A DNA stretch of 64,000 nt from assembly GCF_000372725.1 (NCBI RefSeq), contig NW_005196900.1, forward strand, positions 448,033 to 512,032. Reading direction: 5' to 3'. Position 1 is the first letter of the stretch; every line of letters starts with the position of its first letter. The notes beneath the pieces are model-generated. The model worked only from the letters and a program-made list of their open reading frames with translations, did not search any database and was not told where the DNA came from. This stretch comes from Emiliania huxleyi CCMP1516. Its lineage: Eukaryota > Haptophyta > Isochrysidales > Noelaerhabdaceae. Below, piece after piece: positions 39,175 through 49,793 of this stretch. Made by a program: the position numbers and the translations under genes.

Positions 39175-41279
39175 TAGCAGCAGCAGCAGTAGCAGCAGCG
39201 GGGTCGGCGGCAAGGCCAGCAGCAGCGGGTGTGGTGGCGACGGCGTCGTCACCGGGACTAGCTGTGGCGCCGGCCCCGTCCGGCAGCGCAGAGGGACGGC
39301 CGACGACGGCCGCTGAGGCGAGCGTATTAGGCTCCCTGCTTGACGATGCCAAATCTGGAGCCGCATGCGCGACCGTGTCGCCTGGCGCGGCGGGTGCGGC
39401 GGGTGCGGTGGCCTCCTTTTGCTTCCTGGCGTTCATGATTGCCCAGTGCTGCTGTACCGACGTAGTGGTGCGGTTGGTACCTGGAAAGATGAGACGGGAG
39501 GGGTGGGGGGGCGCGCGGGGCACGGCGCGCCTCGAGGGCGGGAGTCGCGTCTCGCACCCAGCTCGCGAGCGATGGCGCCCCACGTCTGCCCTGTGGCCTG
39601 CCGCGCGGGGAGGGTAGAGGGCGGGGTGGGCGGCGGGGGCGGCTGGAGTGGGGCTGGTGGCTGCCGGAGAGTGGGGCGGTGGGCTCGGTGGGCGTGTGCG
39701 GAGCCGCCGCGCGCCTCCTTGGCCGCAAGTAGCTGGGCGAGCTTCTGCTCCTCGTCGGCGCTCCACCGCGGCGCCTTGGCCCGCCCTCGGCCGCCGTCCG
39801 AGTCCGCGCCCGCCCCACCCCGCGAGGGTGGCAGCGCCTCGCCCGAGTTGCAGGGCTCCGCCACCGCGACTGAGACCGCTGCAGCCAGCTCCGCCTCCGA
39901 CGCAATCTTGGTCACAACGACTGGGTACGCCGCTGGCCATGCTGGCTTCGGAGGCTGTGGCTGCTGCTGCTCCTGGCGCTGCTGCTCCTGCGCCACGGCA
40001 GCGGCGGGAGAAGAAGTCGCCGGCGCTTGAGAGGCAAGGTTGGGTTGCAGGCCGGCAAGCGCCCCCTCGGAGCCGGCCAAACCGCCCTCCGAGACGTGGG
40101 CCGCCGCCGCCGCGGCCAGCAGCAGCGCCTCGCTCGCCTGCGTCGGCGTGAGCACGCGCGCAAAGGCGCGTGCCTCCGCCTCGGTGGCAAACTTCTTGAC
40201 GCGCGCGCCGCTCACTCCGTGCGACAGCTTGCGCGCCGCGTCCCAGCTGCTGCATACGCCGGGGTTTGGGCCACCGCGCACGCCGTACCAGCTCTTGTCG
40301 CCACCGCCTCCGCCGCTGAACATCGCCTTCGCCCAGTGCTGCTGCACCTGGTGCACGGCGGAGGGAGCTCGTGAGCGCGCGGTGGCAGGCGGCACCGGGC
40401 GGCGGCAGCAGCGCGACGTGGCGCGCGCACCGAGGCCGGCGTGCGGCCGCTGCCGAGCTCCCGCGCGATCGTCTCCCACCGGCGCGGCACGATCGTCGCC
40501 ACGAGGTGCCGAAGCCTCGCCTCCTCGTCACTGCTCCACCGCTCACCACTCCGCCCGCTGCTCGCAGCGCCGCCGCGGACTGCGGCCGAAGGGCCGTTGC
40601 TCTCTGCGACAGCCGCAGGGCCGCCGCTCGATGTGGCTGCGGCAGCCACAGCGACAGCATGAGCAGGGTCAGCAGCGGCGGTGGGATGAGCCGGCCGCCC
40701 ATCGCGAGAGAGCGTGTCCGCGGCTGCGGCCGGCTGGCTTGCGGCCGGTGGAATGAGCGGGCCGCCCGGCGCGGCTGGCTGCGGTGCCGCGGGTGACGCG
40801 TCGGCAGCGTGTGAGCCGTTCGCGGCGGCCGCCAAGGCCGCTGGCGGCGACGTTGAGGCCGTGGTCGAGGCGGCTGCTTGCGGAGTGCAGTGTAGCGGCG
40901 GCGCAGTGCTGGGAGGCTGAGTCCTCTTAGCCATGATGGCATAGTGCTGTTGGACCGATGTCGCGGTCCGGCCGCTGCCGAGATCTCGCGCGATCACGTC
41001 CCATCCACACCGACGATTGGCGTCCACGAGAGTCTGCAGCCGCCGCTCCTCCTCATAGCTCCAGCGTTTTGCTGGACCGTTGGAGCGCCCTTTTGTGGCT
41101 GCAACCTCGCCCTTTTGTGGCTGCTGGTGCAACTCGGGTGGCTGCAGGCCCTCGGCGCCTCGCTCCTCGCTCGCGGTCGTGGGCGCGGTCGTGGGCAAGG
41201 TCTCCTCGCTGCGGGGCTCGGGTTGCACGCTCGCGCTCAAGAATTCTCGTGGTGGGAGCGACAACGTCTCGCTCGGCAT
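38256..41279 (-). CDS. Four-repeat SANT/Myb protein with an RNase H1-type hybrid-binding domain
   Basis: ATG at 41279. Four Myb/SANT units are separated by long Ala/Pro/Ser linkers: KRWSYEEERRLQTLV...GWDVIARDLGSGRTATSV (41067-40920); ERWSSDEEARLRHLV...WETIARELGSGRTPAS (about 40560-40440), joined over an intron to VQQHWAKAM; PRWSADEEQKLAQLL...TWGAIARELG and TTTSVQQHWAIMNAR (39780-39425, split); ARWSGQEEARLQELV...and GGRTATGAQQHYAAMAKRAGG (39010-38760, split). Between units 2 and 3 lies SWYGVRGGPNPGVCSSWDAA with GVSGARVKKFATEAEARAFA, the hybrid-binding (viroplasmin-like) domain of eukaryotic RNase H1. Each QQHxAxMAK tail repeats, so units 1-4 arose by internal duplication. A nuclear DNA- or chromatin-binding role is inferred. 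The C-terminus is acidic and Pro-rich, ending at TAG 38256. Overlapping long frames in this region are shadows. Confidence 0.75.
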
Positions 41280-42509
41280 CTACTCGAGTACACCTCCGAG
41301 CCCTTCTTTGGGCACGCAAAAAGAATTTTAGAACCTCTCCCTTGGGTTGTCCGTTTTCTTTCTTTCTTTTACACTGGGCACGGGACTGGCGCGCACTGGC
41401 ACTAACACAGGTACACCAGCAAAAAGAAAACACACGGCGCAAGGAGTCGCGCGCAAAGGAACAACACGGTAACCAATCCTAACCTAACCAATGGAGTTCC
41501 AATGGAGTTCTTGAATAAAGGCCTCTCGCACAGCACACTGGCACAACGAGGGACTGGCGCAGACTAGCACACACACACCGGCACACCGCACGAAAAATAA
41601 AAAATAAAACGCTGTCTGACAACACCAGACACGGGACTGGCGCGCACTGGCACACACAGGTCCACCACGGGAGCCGCCTAAGCGACTCCTGCGAGGACGG
41701 TGAGGCACTTAGCTCCGTGCACTCGACCGCCCTCGCCCGCTCGCCGCAGGCTCCAGGCAAGCTCATTCACAATCTGCTCTGCGGTTGCCGTGTGAAGAAC
41801 GACTGAGATACGCTGCTTCTGCAGCCCTAGCCAATTCTTGGTGGTCCAAGTCACCCCTCTCAAAAGAATTTTACCATCGCGCTGGCTCTCTCACCGCAGC
41901 ACTATAGGCACGGTACTGGCGCGCACTGGACTGTGTTGGTACACCACGGGAGTCAGTCACCTAAGCGACTCCTGCAGAAAAGAACTGACTGCGCGAGCTG
42001 CCCCTGGTTGACGACGGCTTTCCTTAGAAGCCGTCGTGCTCGCTTCGTGTCGACCTCAAGAGCCGCCGTCTGAATTCCCCTCAAACACCCGCCCCACCCC
42101 GCCCCACCCCGCCCCCGTTCCGACCCACCCCGCCCCGGACCTTTTTTTAGCGATCTGCTGCCGGCGATAGAGAGAGTGGCCGTGTAAAGCTGCTGTGAAG
42201 GATCGCGAGGGGAGGCCTGCGCCCTCGACGATGGAGAGGGTAGAATTTATGTATGTAAAAGAGGGAAGGTGAGTTTTGGACGGAGGGTGGACGCGTCCAA
42301 GGGGTGGGGGGGGTACGGGGGAGGGGGGTTACCTTCGACCAAAAGCGTGTGACACTGCGGAGGGGCTGGGGTGTGGAGAGCGAGTCGTAACACATCGGAA
42401 CACATCGGAACGCCCCTGCTAGCGAGGCCTGGGCGGCGATGATGCTACAGAGAGTAGAAAGCCATCGCCAAGTGGGAGTGTGTGTCGTCACGTGTCCATG
42501 TCTGGTGTT
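41280..42509. repeat. Repeat field: GGACTGGCGCGCACTGG modules
   Basis: The word GACTGGCGCGCACTGG with a following ACACAGGT-CACCA occurs at about 41384, 41634 and (variant) 41911, with a related unit at 41549. The last two full copies are followed by CTAAGCGACTCCTGC. CCTTGGGTTGTCCGTTTTCT near 41340 matches the dispersed repeat at 28838 and 49829. A 10-bp hairpin (ACGACGGCTT) is at about 42012-42037. C-rich CCCCACCCCG tandem units run about 42090-42140. No gene is seen. Confidence 0.65.
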
Positions 42510-42746
42510 TACTAGCTCCGAGTAGAGGGGGCGTTCTGCTGCTAGGGGAAACCCGGAGCGCGGAGCCAACCCTCGCAGAACCGTGTAGGCGTGTTTACTT
42601 GACGGCCCTTTCCTTGCGAACGCGCACCCCCCAGGGCTAGGGCTCTCTAGCCCGTAACCCGATACCGATCATCTGGCCCGCTGGGTGCGCTTCTTAGCTC
42701 CCCGGCCCTGGATGTGAGGTTGATGACTGCACTCCAAGTGCTCCAA
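42510..42746 (-). mobile_element. Copy 2 of the 228-bp dispersed element
   Basis: A full-length reverse-complement copy from TTGGAGCACTTGGAG (42746 downward) to CTAGTA (42510). The flanks do not show the clear duplication seen at copy 1. Confidence 0.75.
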
Positions 42747-42773
42747 GTAGAAATATCTCCTTGGTTGGGACCC

Positions 42774-43292
42774 TCACCGTTCACCCCGTCGTCTGGCTGT
42801 GTGGCTGTGGGTGATCGAGTGGGTAACCCTGCCCAGCCCCTCTCTTTCAGAGCGAAAAGGGCATATGTTTTTGACCGTCATTTTGACCCAATAAACGCAA
42901 ACCACGTTCTCCATTGGTAATGGTATTAAATGTGGTATGCCATTGCCGAAAGTCTTGGCGAAGCCACCATCCACCAAACGAGGGGCGCGCGCCACCGCCA
43001 GCCGCCACCGCGCACCGGCACCGCCAGGAAGCGTTTCGGTTTCGCTTAAATCAATAAAAACGGACACATCTACTAGGGGATGGGTAATACGAGTCGTATA
43101 AAGGAGCAAGTCCCCGCCCAACTCTTTAGTGTTTAGATCTAAAGTTAGCTTTTGGGTTGAGTGAGAACTGAGCTGGTGAACTCTTATCTCTCTCTGGACG
43201 TGTACTGGTGACAGGCAACGGGGAAGATAGACCTTGAGGGATAGACCCGTACCAAGCGCGAGTTTGACGGTCGACCAGGCGCAGGCCTGCAC
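42774..43292 (-). CDS. Low-GC open frame, unrecognised
   Basis: This minus-strand frame of 172 codons has no ATG near its start. It reads SLKVYLPRCLSPVHVQREI, KLTLDLNTKELGGDLLLYTT, HPLVDVSVFIDLSETE. The middle looks like a folded beta-rich protein and is clearly lower in GC than the rest of the window. It may be a gene fragment, an exon, or sequence of organellar or foreign origin. I cannot assign a family. Confidence 0.35.
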   Translation of the reverse strand: MQACAWSTVKLALGTGLSLKVYLPRCLSPVHVQREIRVHQLSSHSTQKLTLDLNTKELGGDLLLYTTRITHPLVDVSVFIDLSETETLPGGAGARWRLAVARAPRLVDGGFAKTFGNGIPHLIPLPMENVVCVYWVKMTVKNICPFRSEREGLGRVTHSITHSHTARRRGER

Positions 43293-43305
43293 GTCGCAAG
43301 CTAGA

Positions 43306-43812
43306 TCACGGGCGGGTCACAAAGACCCTGCGCACCGGCTCGCGCAGCCGCGAAGGTCTCGTCGCCGCCTTGGCCGCTGCCCTCTTCTTGCCGCCTTGCG
43401 TGCCGTAGTAGAAGGTCCCGGCCTTCTTCATCTCGCCCTTGAAGCTCTTCTTCTCGGCCGCCTTCACTCCCAGCGCCACCGGATCCCATTTAAGACCAGC
43501 CTACAGAGGCGCGAAACGACTGATCAAGCAGCTCCGCATCCCGCAAGGCCGCCGCCGCTGTGACGCGACCCCGTCAGCGCAAGGCTTGTCCATCTTACAC
43601 TTGTTGGCGCCAGGCGGCCGCGAGTCCTTCTTCTTCGGCAGCGCCCACACAGGCTTGGGCTTCGGAGGAGCAGCCGATGCTGCGAGCGGCGATGCGAGGG
43701 ACGCCACCGCCGCGGTGGCAAAGCTGGAGATCGCGAGTCGGCGGCCGATCGCGCCGCGATCGGCCACGGCGGGCGGCTGCAGTGAAAGGGTGGCGAGGAG
43801 GCAGGTGAGCAT
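43306..43812 (-). CDS. Small protein with bipartite leader, probable thylakoid-lumen or plastid protein
   Basis: Two exons (43812-43570 and 43500-43306, intron 69 nt) total 438 nt, 145 residues. The N-terminus MLTCLLATLSLQPPAVADRG looks like a signal peptide. It is followed by GRRLAISSFATAAVASLASP and LAASA, a twin-arginine then hydrophobic region ending in an A-x-A type cleavage site, as in Tat-type lumen precursors of complex plastids. The mature part is short and basic (KPKPVWALPKKKDSRPPGAN, then KWDPVALGVKAAEKKSFKGE and FYYGTQGGKKRAA). The family is not recognised. Location is inferred only from the leader. Confidence 0.55.
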
Positions 43813-43910
43813 GCGTCTCACAGGCCGAAGACACTGCTTTGGTACCCCATCTATCGTCGTAGGTATGTTGTAGTCTGTAGCCTGGCGTTTTGTGTCTTGT
43901 TTGCCAACAC

Positions 43911-44784
43911 TCACCTAGTTAGTATCGGGGTATCGCGAGTTTTGGCCCACTGATAAATTCGCGCGACTCGCGGCGAGCGCCACGGCGCTCGGCCTGCTGA
44001 GAGAAGACCTTCCCCGACGGCAGTGACAATTTTACCCGACATCAATCGTCGACGGCAAGCTCGAGAACTGCGCCTCCAAAGTCGCCCAGATTCGCCTCTC
44101 GCGGCGCGCTGAGTTAGTATCGCCGGTGCGCCAGCTGGCTCTGCTCCACAGCAGGGCATGCCTTGCTGCCCACGACGCGGGCCGGCCCGAAGTAGGTGAA
44201 CTGTTGCGACCCGAATTCCTCCAGCGCGGCCAACGCGGCGGACCGCTTCCCGGTGTAAAGGCCCGGGTTTGGCCCGCCAAACCCCCATTCGGCCTCCGAG
44301 CTCACCCCCACGTAAACGAATCTCTGGGCGCCAGCAGCCTTTGCCGCCGCAGCCAGGCGCGCGTTCGGAAGGAAGTTGTCAGCGTACTGGCACTCGCTTC
44401 TTTGACTCCATGTCCATCCGCTGGCCCAACCGTTTGCGTCGGCGTACAACAGCTGGGCGCCCGGTGAGCCTGCGGACGGGGCAAGGTGCGATCAGGGACC
44501 CACGTTGGAACGAGCAGGAAAGAGATGGGAGGGCGAGGGGCGCCTATGCATGAGACGACAGCGTCCACGTCGTCGGCCAGAGCAGCGGCGGGGTCCGTTG
44601 CAGCGTCTCCCTTCAGCCACTGCACTTGGGACGTCCACTCTCCGTCGAGCCTCCGCATTGAGCTTCCGAGGCTGGCCTCATCCCCGCTGCGGGACACAGA
44701 GGAGACGACACAGCCGCAGCCGACCAGGGCTCGGCACACAAACGTTCCCACGAAACCAGAGCCACCAAACACAGCGACGTGCAT
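43911..44784 (-). CDS. NAD(P)-binding atypical SDR / epimerase-like protein
   Basis: ATG at 44784 and MHVAVFGGSGFVGTFVCRAL give the GxxGxxG dinucleotide loop of atypical short-chain dehydrogenases (NmrA and NDUFA9 relatives). Exon 1 ends VDAVVSCIG; a 74-nt GC-AG intron (44470-44543) joins SPGAQLLYADANGWASGW. This continues FLPNARLAAAAKAAGAQRFV (the expected region around the Ala-Ala-Gly-helix) and YVGVSSEAEWGFGG. After VVGS the frame may splice to a last exon reading GKIVTAVGEGLLSAGR near 44020, or stop at 44114. Substrate unknown. Confidence 0.65.
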
Positions 44785-45211
44785 GGAACTTCTTTAGCAG
44801 GTCCTGGGTACCGCTGCGGTGCGGCGGGTGGATCGGGCTGCGGCGGCCGAAACGAAGTTCGGGTTATTAGCAGGGAGGAAGTAAAGCAACGCTAGGTTCT
44901 TGTGCAAATCAAGACACAGACTCGCACAGAATCACAGCGCAAAGCTGAGAGGGGCCAAAGTCCTCCTCCGGGAATGTACGTAAGAGCCACATACATTGAG
45001 AGAGAGTCTCTTTTCTCCCAGTAAGCTAAAAGTACGTACATTAAAAAAACGTAAGAGCTACATACACTGAGAGAGAGAGTACACTGAAAAAAGTGTATTT
45101 TGCGGACGCACGATTATTCATCCGTCGGCGAACTGCGCTGCGCACGCCAAGGGGGGGCGGGCAGGGTGACTTAGGCTTGGCAGCGCGACGCCTCCAGCGG
45201 CCGCGCCCACG
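44785..45211. repeat. Spacer with direct repeats of GTAAGAGC-ACATACA-TGAGAGAGAG
   Basis: ACGTAAGAGCCACATACATT at about 44976 and ACGTAAGAGCTACATACACT at about 45049 are each followed by GAGAGAGAG; further ACGTACATT and TACACTGA words lie between. No gene is seen. It may be the promoter region of the divergent pair (SDR minus, VTC1-like plus). Confidence 0.5.
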
Positions 45212-45830
45212 ATGCTGGGATTCGTGCCGCCAGCCGACATCGTCTTCCCTGTGCGGACGGAGCCGCGGTCGTACTTTGCCAACGAACGCACGCTCCTCAT
45301 GTGGTATGAGCTGTCGATGACGCTTGCTGTGCTTGGTGCTGCCCTGCAGGTAGACATAGCCGGCCCACCTGCACGCAGCCGTAGTGCCCGCTTAGCCCTT
45401 GCGCGCTCCCGCAGACCTCGAGCAACTCGTTCACCATCCAGTCGGTTGGCATTGCTCTCAGCATACCAGCGCTCGCGTTCGTGGTTTACGCGCTGCGAAT
45501 GTACTTTCTGCGCTTCTCGTCCCTCGAGTACAAGCGACCGCAGCACTTTGAAGACAAGACGGGTGCGGCGCGGTCGTGCATCTGCCGACCCGCTCCCTCG
45601 TCGCCAGCCCAGCCGTTGGCCAACGCTCGCGCTCAGGTACGCTCGTTCTCTGCCTTCTCGTCACTGGCATGGTCGTTGGCAACTCTGTTCAGGCACCTGC
45701 CGCTCGCTGCATCTACATACCGACAGCTGTTTCCCGACGCCCTCCCCCTTTTCCCTGGTCTCAGGCCCTCGTGGCGGCAAAGAAATCGAGTGGTCCCCTG
45801 ACGCCCTTCAGCGACTGGCCGCTCGTGTAG
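45212..45830 (+). CDS. VTC1-like (DUF202) membrane protein of the polyphosphate polymerase complex
   Basis: FPVRTEPRSYFANERTLLMW is the DUF202/VTC1 signature. Three membrane helices follow: LLMWYELSMTLAVLGAAL in exon 1 (45212-45349), FTIQSVGIALSIPALAFVVY in exon 2 (from 45415, after a 65-nt intron) and GTLVLCLLVTGMVVGNS in exon 3 (to 45692). A 72-nt GC-AG intron (45693-45764) leads to the last exon ALVAAKKSSGPLTPFSDW ending at TAG 45830. VTC1 stabilises the VTC4 catalytic subunit that makes polyphosphate at vacuoles or acidocalcisomes. There is no SPX domain, matching VTC1 rather than VTC2-4. Borders of exon 3 are approximate. Confidence 0.75.
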
Positions 45831-46402
45831 CAGCAGCGTGCCCCTCGCTCGGGCGCCGCGGCCGCGGCTGGCCGCCTCTCACCACACCTTCCCGTGCGAC
45901 ACGCCAGCCCTGGCACGTGGCAGCCGCCCCCGGGCCGTGCACCGACCCCCGTGCCTTGACGACACGACACGAGCTACGTATTCGAGTCCGCGAGTGGCAC
46001 TCCGGGAGTGGATAATCGTAATAAACCCGCTACCCGGTACGCGGTACCCGCCGGCGCCGCTAGAAAAACCATGCCGCATGCAGCCGGGGCGCGCGGGCGT
46101 TCGCTCCCCTTCGCCACACGCACTTAACTCACAAAAAAAGCTCATCGAGCTGCGCGACACACGTCACACGCCCCTCCCCCCCCCAGACGTAGATCTGCCC
46201 CGCTATACACAACATCGTCATCGAAGCTGTCGCTCCCGGGACTTCACCAAACATGCATGGTGGGCGGTTAGAGAGGCCCCGGCTGCGCGCCCAGTAGAAG
46301 GCCCGTGCAACCAAACACAGGCGGCTTTGTCGGCCGTGTGCGAGGGTGCCAGTGGGAGGGGGGCGGAACAGCCTCGCCCCCTCGGCATTCCCCGCCCGGG
46401 CA
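45831..46402. other. Spacer without a recognisable gene
   Basis: Short frames only. Contains the palindromic word GGTACGCGGTACC near 46038 region sequence ACCCGGTACGCGGTACCCG. Nothing else is supported. Confidence 0.4.
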
Positions 46403-47530
46403 TCACGTGGTGAAGAGCTGGATCACGTCGCTGACGTTCGCCTGGCACACGGGGCAGCAGAGGCGGCGCAGCCGCGCGGTGCACTCGAGGCAAGCGACGA
46501 CGTGCCCGCACGGCGCATAGATCGTGTTGGCACGCGCGCCCCAGCACACCTTGCACGACTCCTCGTGCGAGAGGGCGTCGCCGGCGCCCTCGCCCGCCGC
46601 GCAACCGCCGCCGCCGCAGCCCGCCGCGCACGCCGTCGCCTCCGCGCAAGGCGCGCCGCCCGCGACAGCGGCCGCGTCGGTGTCGGCGGGGACAGGGGCG
46701 GCGGGGGCGGCGGGGGCGGCAGAGGGCGGCTCGTGCAAGCGGGCGAGGGCTAGCCGGGCGTGGACGCGCGCGAGGAGGAGCGCGGCGGCGCGCGTCTCGG
46801 GCGGCGCGCCTGCGGAGTTGGGACGGGCGACGGTCGGGATCCTTCATTCCCCCACTTGCTTTGTTGCGAGGCGCGCACCCTTGGAGAAGGGAGCGGGGCC
46901 GTCAAAAGAGGCGGGCGTGGCGGAGAGCCATCGGAGCAGGACCTGCACGAGGACGGAGCGCTGCGAGGGCGAGAGCAGCGGCTGCGCGGCCGACCGGTTG
47001 GCCTCGTCCGCCTGCGATTGGCGAGGCGCGAGATGGCAATCTGGTACCCCCCCCTCTCACGGCGCCCCCAGGCTCTGCGCTCACCAGGGACTCGGCGAGG
47101 GCGGTTCGCATCCGGCGCGAGCTCTGCGAGGGGTGGGGGTGGGGGGACAGGGGCTGTGAGCGCTCGACGCCCCCGCCGCCCCGCCCGTGTTAACAGCCAA
47201 GAAGGGCTGAGGGAGGCGCACTCTTCGCGCCCGCCGCTCCCGCTGCGCAAAGAGGACGGCCGCAGTTGCGGCGGTGGCGGCGGTGGCGCCGACGGCGGCG
47301 CCGAGCAGCAGCGAGGCGGCGTTGAACGGGAGCGCTCTTCGCGCGTCCGAGACGAGGGAGCGCGCGGCCACGGGGACCAGCCGCCACACCGACGAGGATG
47401 GAGGCGGCGGAGGCTCCGCGCGCGCCCATGAGAGGCGCGTCCCGACGGCGGAGAGCGCGCTCGCGGCCGTCGCGGTCACGCCGGTAAAGAAAAGGTTGTC
47501 ACGGTTGGTGAGAGTGCGGACGAGGACCAT
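46403..47530 (-). CDS. Membrane RING-finger protein, MUL1-like layout
   Basis: ATG 47530 (MVLVRTLTNRDNLFFTGV), then a hydrophobic LLLGAAVGATAATAATAAVL helix, an exon reading MRTALAESLVS, an exon DEANRSAAQPLLSPSQRSVL with VLLRWLSATPASF, then APPETRAAALLLARVHARLA, an Ala/Pro stretch, and a C-terminal C3HC4 RING: CKVCWGARANTIYAPCGHVV, ACLECTARLRRLCCPVCQAN. N-terminal membrane helix plus extreme C-terminal RING is the layout of MUL1-type and related E3 ubiquitin ligases of mitochondrial or other membranes. The ligase role follows from the RING family; the location is inference. An intron of 69 nt is likely at 46810-46878, with similar sequence after both splice sites. Confidence 0.6.
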
Positions 47531-47993
47531 CAGGCGTTTCAAGGTGAGAAGCGTTCTCGGTCCGCGGCCTCTCGCCTGTAAAAAAATGTCGTTTTTTCGT
47601 CGAAGGCCCAGACGCCCGAGGGCTAACATGGGCGACCACCCACTCTTTCCTCAAAATCCCTCTGCGGTCGCGCTGCCTTTGAGCCTGTGTGCTGTGACGT
47701 GTGAGCGTGTGTGCGGTGCCGCGGTGGTGGCGGCAGCAGCAGGCAGGCCAGCAGCAGCAGCGTCTGAGGCAGTGAGGCATCCCACCCTATGTATTCTTTC
47801 TTTCCCCTCTCCCTCTTGACAACGTTGACACCTAGCTAGTCACCTATGCTACAGGATCACAACACAGAAAGTGCAGCCGCCAGGGGAAGGTCAAGATCGA
47901 AGGCGCTGTGACAAACCGGGTCGGACTCACGTCCTCCTCCCTGCCTTGTCGCCCTAGGCTGGGGGGGCGGGCGGCTGCGCCCCGACGCTTGGC
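47531..47993. other. Spacer between convergent/tandem minus genes, no gene seen
   Basis: AT-richer patches and GCAGCAGCAG words only; probably promoter of the RING gene and 3' region of the glutathione S-transferase gene. Confidence 0.4.
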
Positions 47994-48842
47994 CTACGAC
48001 CCCATGATGCCGAACGGGTCGGCCGTCAGTGTCTTGTGCTCGCTGGCGGCGAGAAACTTTGCGATCGCCGGGAAGGCGGCCGTCTCGTCGGCGACGCGCT
48101 TGATCTTGGGGTACTTGCTCACCGTGTCGAAGGACGCGAGCTTGGGCGCGGCCTGGAAGGGCATGCAGCCCTTGGCGATCACGAGCACGGCCAGGTCTGC
48201 CATGGTCGGCGTCGCGAGCCCGTTGACGAATCCCGACTCGGGAAGCAGGCCCTCCAAAATTGGGTACCACTTCTCCAAGATCTCCGTCAGCGCGGGCCCG
48301 TCAATCTTCTTGAAGAGGAGGCTCTCGGTCGAGGCGTTGATGTCCGCCTTGATCTGCGCAAACATCATGTCCTTCCCCTTCTGCGCCGGCGTCAGGCCAG
48401 GGAAGACCTTTGGCGCGATGGAGGCCAGGTACGACTCGATCGCAGCCGTCTGGAAGAGCTTGAGGTCGCCGTGCTCGAGGACGGGCATGGTGCCGGGGAA
48501 GCCGAACGCGTTCCCAATCGCCTGGTAGCCTTGCCGCCACCCGCCCGACTCGTCAAACGCGGGTGCCCACGTTTTGTCCTCGAACTCGACCTCGCCCAGG
48601 GCACAGATCAGGCGCGCGAGCTCGCCTGCGGAAGAGGGCGGGCGCCGGTGATCGCGGCGGAGGCCCGCGGCGGAGGGTTCGTGTCTAGGTGCGGAGACGG
48701 GGTGGGGGGGTACGGAATTCGGTACGTGATGCTGTGGCGCCGACGCCGCCATCCGCGGTCTCACTCAGTGCAGAGGAATGGGAGTCGTCGGACGCAGACC
48801 TCGTCCGCAGATCGAGAAGTAGTTCAGCGTCGGACACGGCAT
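47994..48842 (-). CDS. GST: Glutathione S-transferase
   Basis: Two exons, 48842-48800 and 48625-47994, total 675 nt and 224 residues with matching phase, the usual GST length. MPCPTLNYFSICGRGELARL starts the thioredoxin-like domain with the Tyr of the LxYF motif (sigma/alpha/mu-like) and the ELARLICA helix. FGFPGTMPVLEHGDLKLFQT with AAIESYLA is the cis-Pro and glutathione-binding segment (usual QS replaced by QT). The C-terminal helical domain follows (FVNGLATPTMADLAVLVIAK has the N-capping-box Asp). It conjugates glutathione to electrophiles in the cytosol; sigma-type relatives isomerise prostaglandin H2. The 174-nt intron is GT-AG. No targeting leader. Confidence 0.88.
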
Positions 48843-49112
48843 TTTGGAGCCCTGGGCGCCCATGACACTGCTCCGTTGATTGGCCCCCGTCAGGGGAGCC
48901 CGCCTTCGAGCCTTTCGCCAGCCGCATTTGAACATGAGAAGGGTGTATTCTTTTTTTGCTTCGGCGGACGCACCCTGACCGGCCCCTGCGGTGCCCCTAC
49001 CTACCTACCTACCTACCTACCCTACTTATGGGAAACTAAAAAAGAAATCATGGGATGGGTGAAGGTGGGGTACTATACCAACTAAGGAAAGAGAAGGGAG
49101 CTCGCGGGAGAG
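48843..49112. other. Spacer with (CTAC)n microsatellite
   Basis: CTACCTACCTACCTAC at about 49000-49021. TACTATACCAACTAA at about 49070-49085 is repeated at 49867-49882, bracketing the next open frame. Confidence 0.6.
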
Positions 49113-49793
49113 GTGACGAGTGAACTACAGGTAGTGGGGAAGGCAGCCTCGATTGCCATACAGACATGGGTGCGAAACAACGACAAGACCAAGGCACGGG
49201 CAGAGGAACGAGAGAAGAATATAGGGTGGATAAAGCGCCTGTTCACGGCATGGAGGGTGAGCCACGCCGAACGTACCGAACGTAGAGCCGAGCGGAAGGC
49301 AGCGGGGGAAGACGACTCCGAGGAGGACGAACCAGTGGAAATCCAGTTGTCAGATGTCACGATGCATCCGAAGGGGACCCCAGCGCCGGCATCATCCGTA
49401 GAGGCACGAGTGTTCGAAGAGAGAGTGGACCTGAGTAACAACATGACCTGTAGACAAATGATCGGAGTGGGAGTCAGAAATGTGGTCCTTGCGCGAGGGG
49501 AGCTCGATAGACTCGAGGGGCCAGGATACGCCGCGAGGAGGACGGAGTTGCGCCGAAAGGCGAAAGAAGCCGCGAGAACAAGGGACCGGCAGGCGGCGGC
49601 GTCACAGGACGAGGCAGAAGAGAACGACGCGGCAGAGGAGGAAATGACAAGGGAGAGAACGACGAGAGTGGGACGACCGCGAGGTGGCATGAAGGTTGCA
49701 GCGAGAATCGGCGAGAGACTGCGAAGAGAGATAGGAAGAGGCAGACTCCCTAGGGTGGCCGCGACGGCTAGCGCACCACACACCTCTCCTTAA
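49113..49793 (+). CDS. Charged helical ORF with AT-hook-like motif, probable mobile-element or gene fragment
   Basis: The frame of 226 codons opens with GTG after a stop and lacks an early ATG. It is strongly helical and charged (RAEEREKNIGWIKRLFTAWR, ERTERRAERKAAGEDDSEED, RTELRRKAKEAARTRDRQAA) and contains RVGRPRGGMK, an AT-hook-type core. The plus strand here is purine-rich, unlike its surroundings. It lies between two copies of a 15-bp direct repeat, and its end overlaps the dispersed repeat at 49786-49866. No family is recognised. Confidence 0.4.
   Translation: MTSELQVVGKAASIAIQTWVRNNDKTKARAEEREKNIGWIKRLFTAWRVSHAERTERRAERKAAGEDDSEEDEPVEIQLSDVTMHPKGTPAPASSVEARVFEERVDLSNNMTCRQMIGVGVRNVVLARGELDRLEGPGYAARRTELRRKAKEAARTRDRQAAASQDEAEENDAAEEEMTRERTTRVGRPRGGMKVAARIGERLRREIGRGRLPRVAATASAPHTSP

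Noticed and set aside
38249-40942. 897-codon open frame on the minus strand
   Set aside because: Most of it is a shadow of the SANT/Myb gene in the neighbouring frame; only the stretch with the QQHWAIMNARKQ segment and fourth SANT unit is real. It also changes character at each intron.
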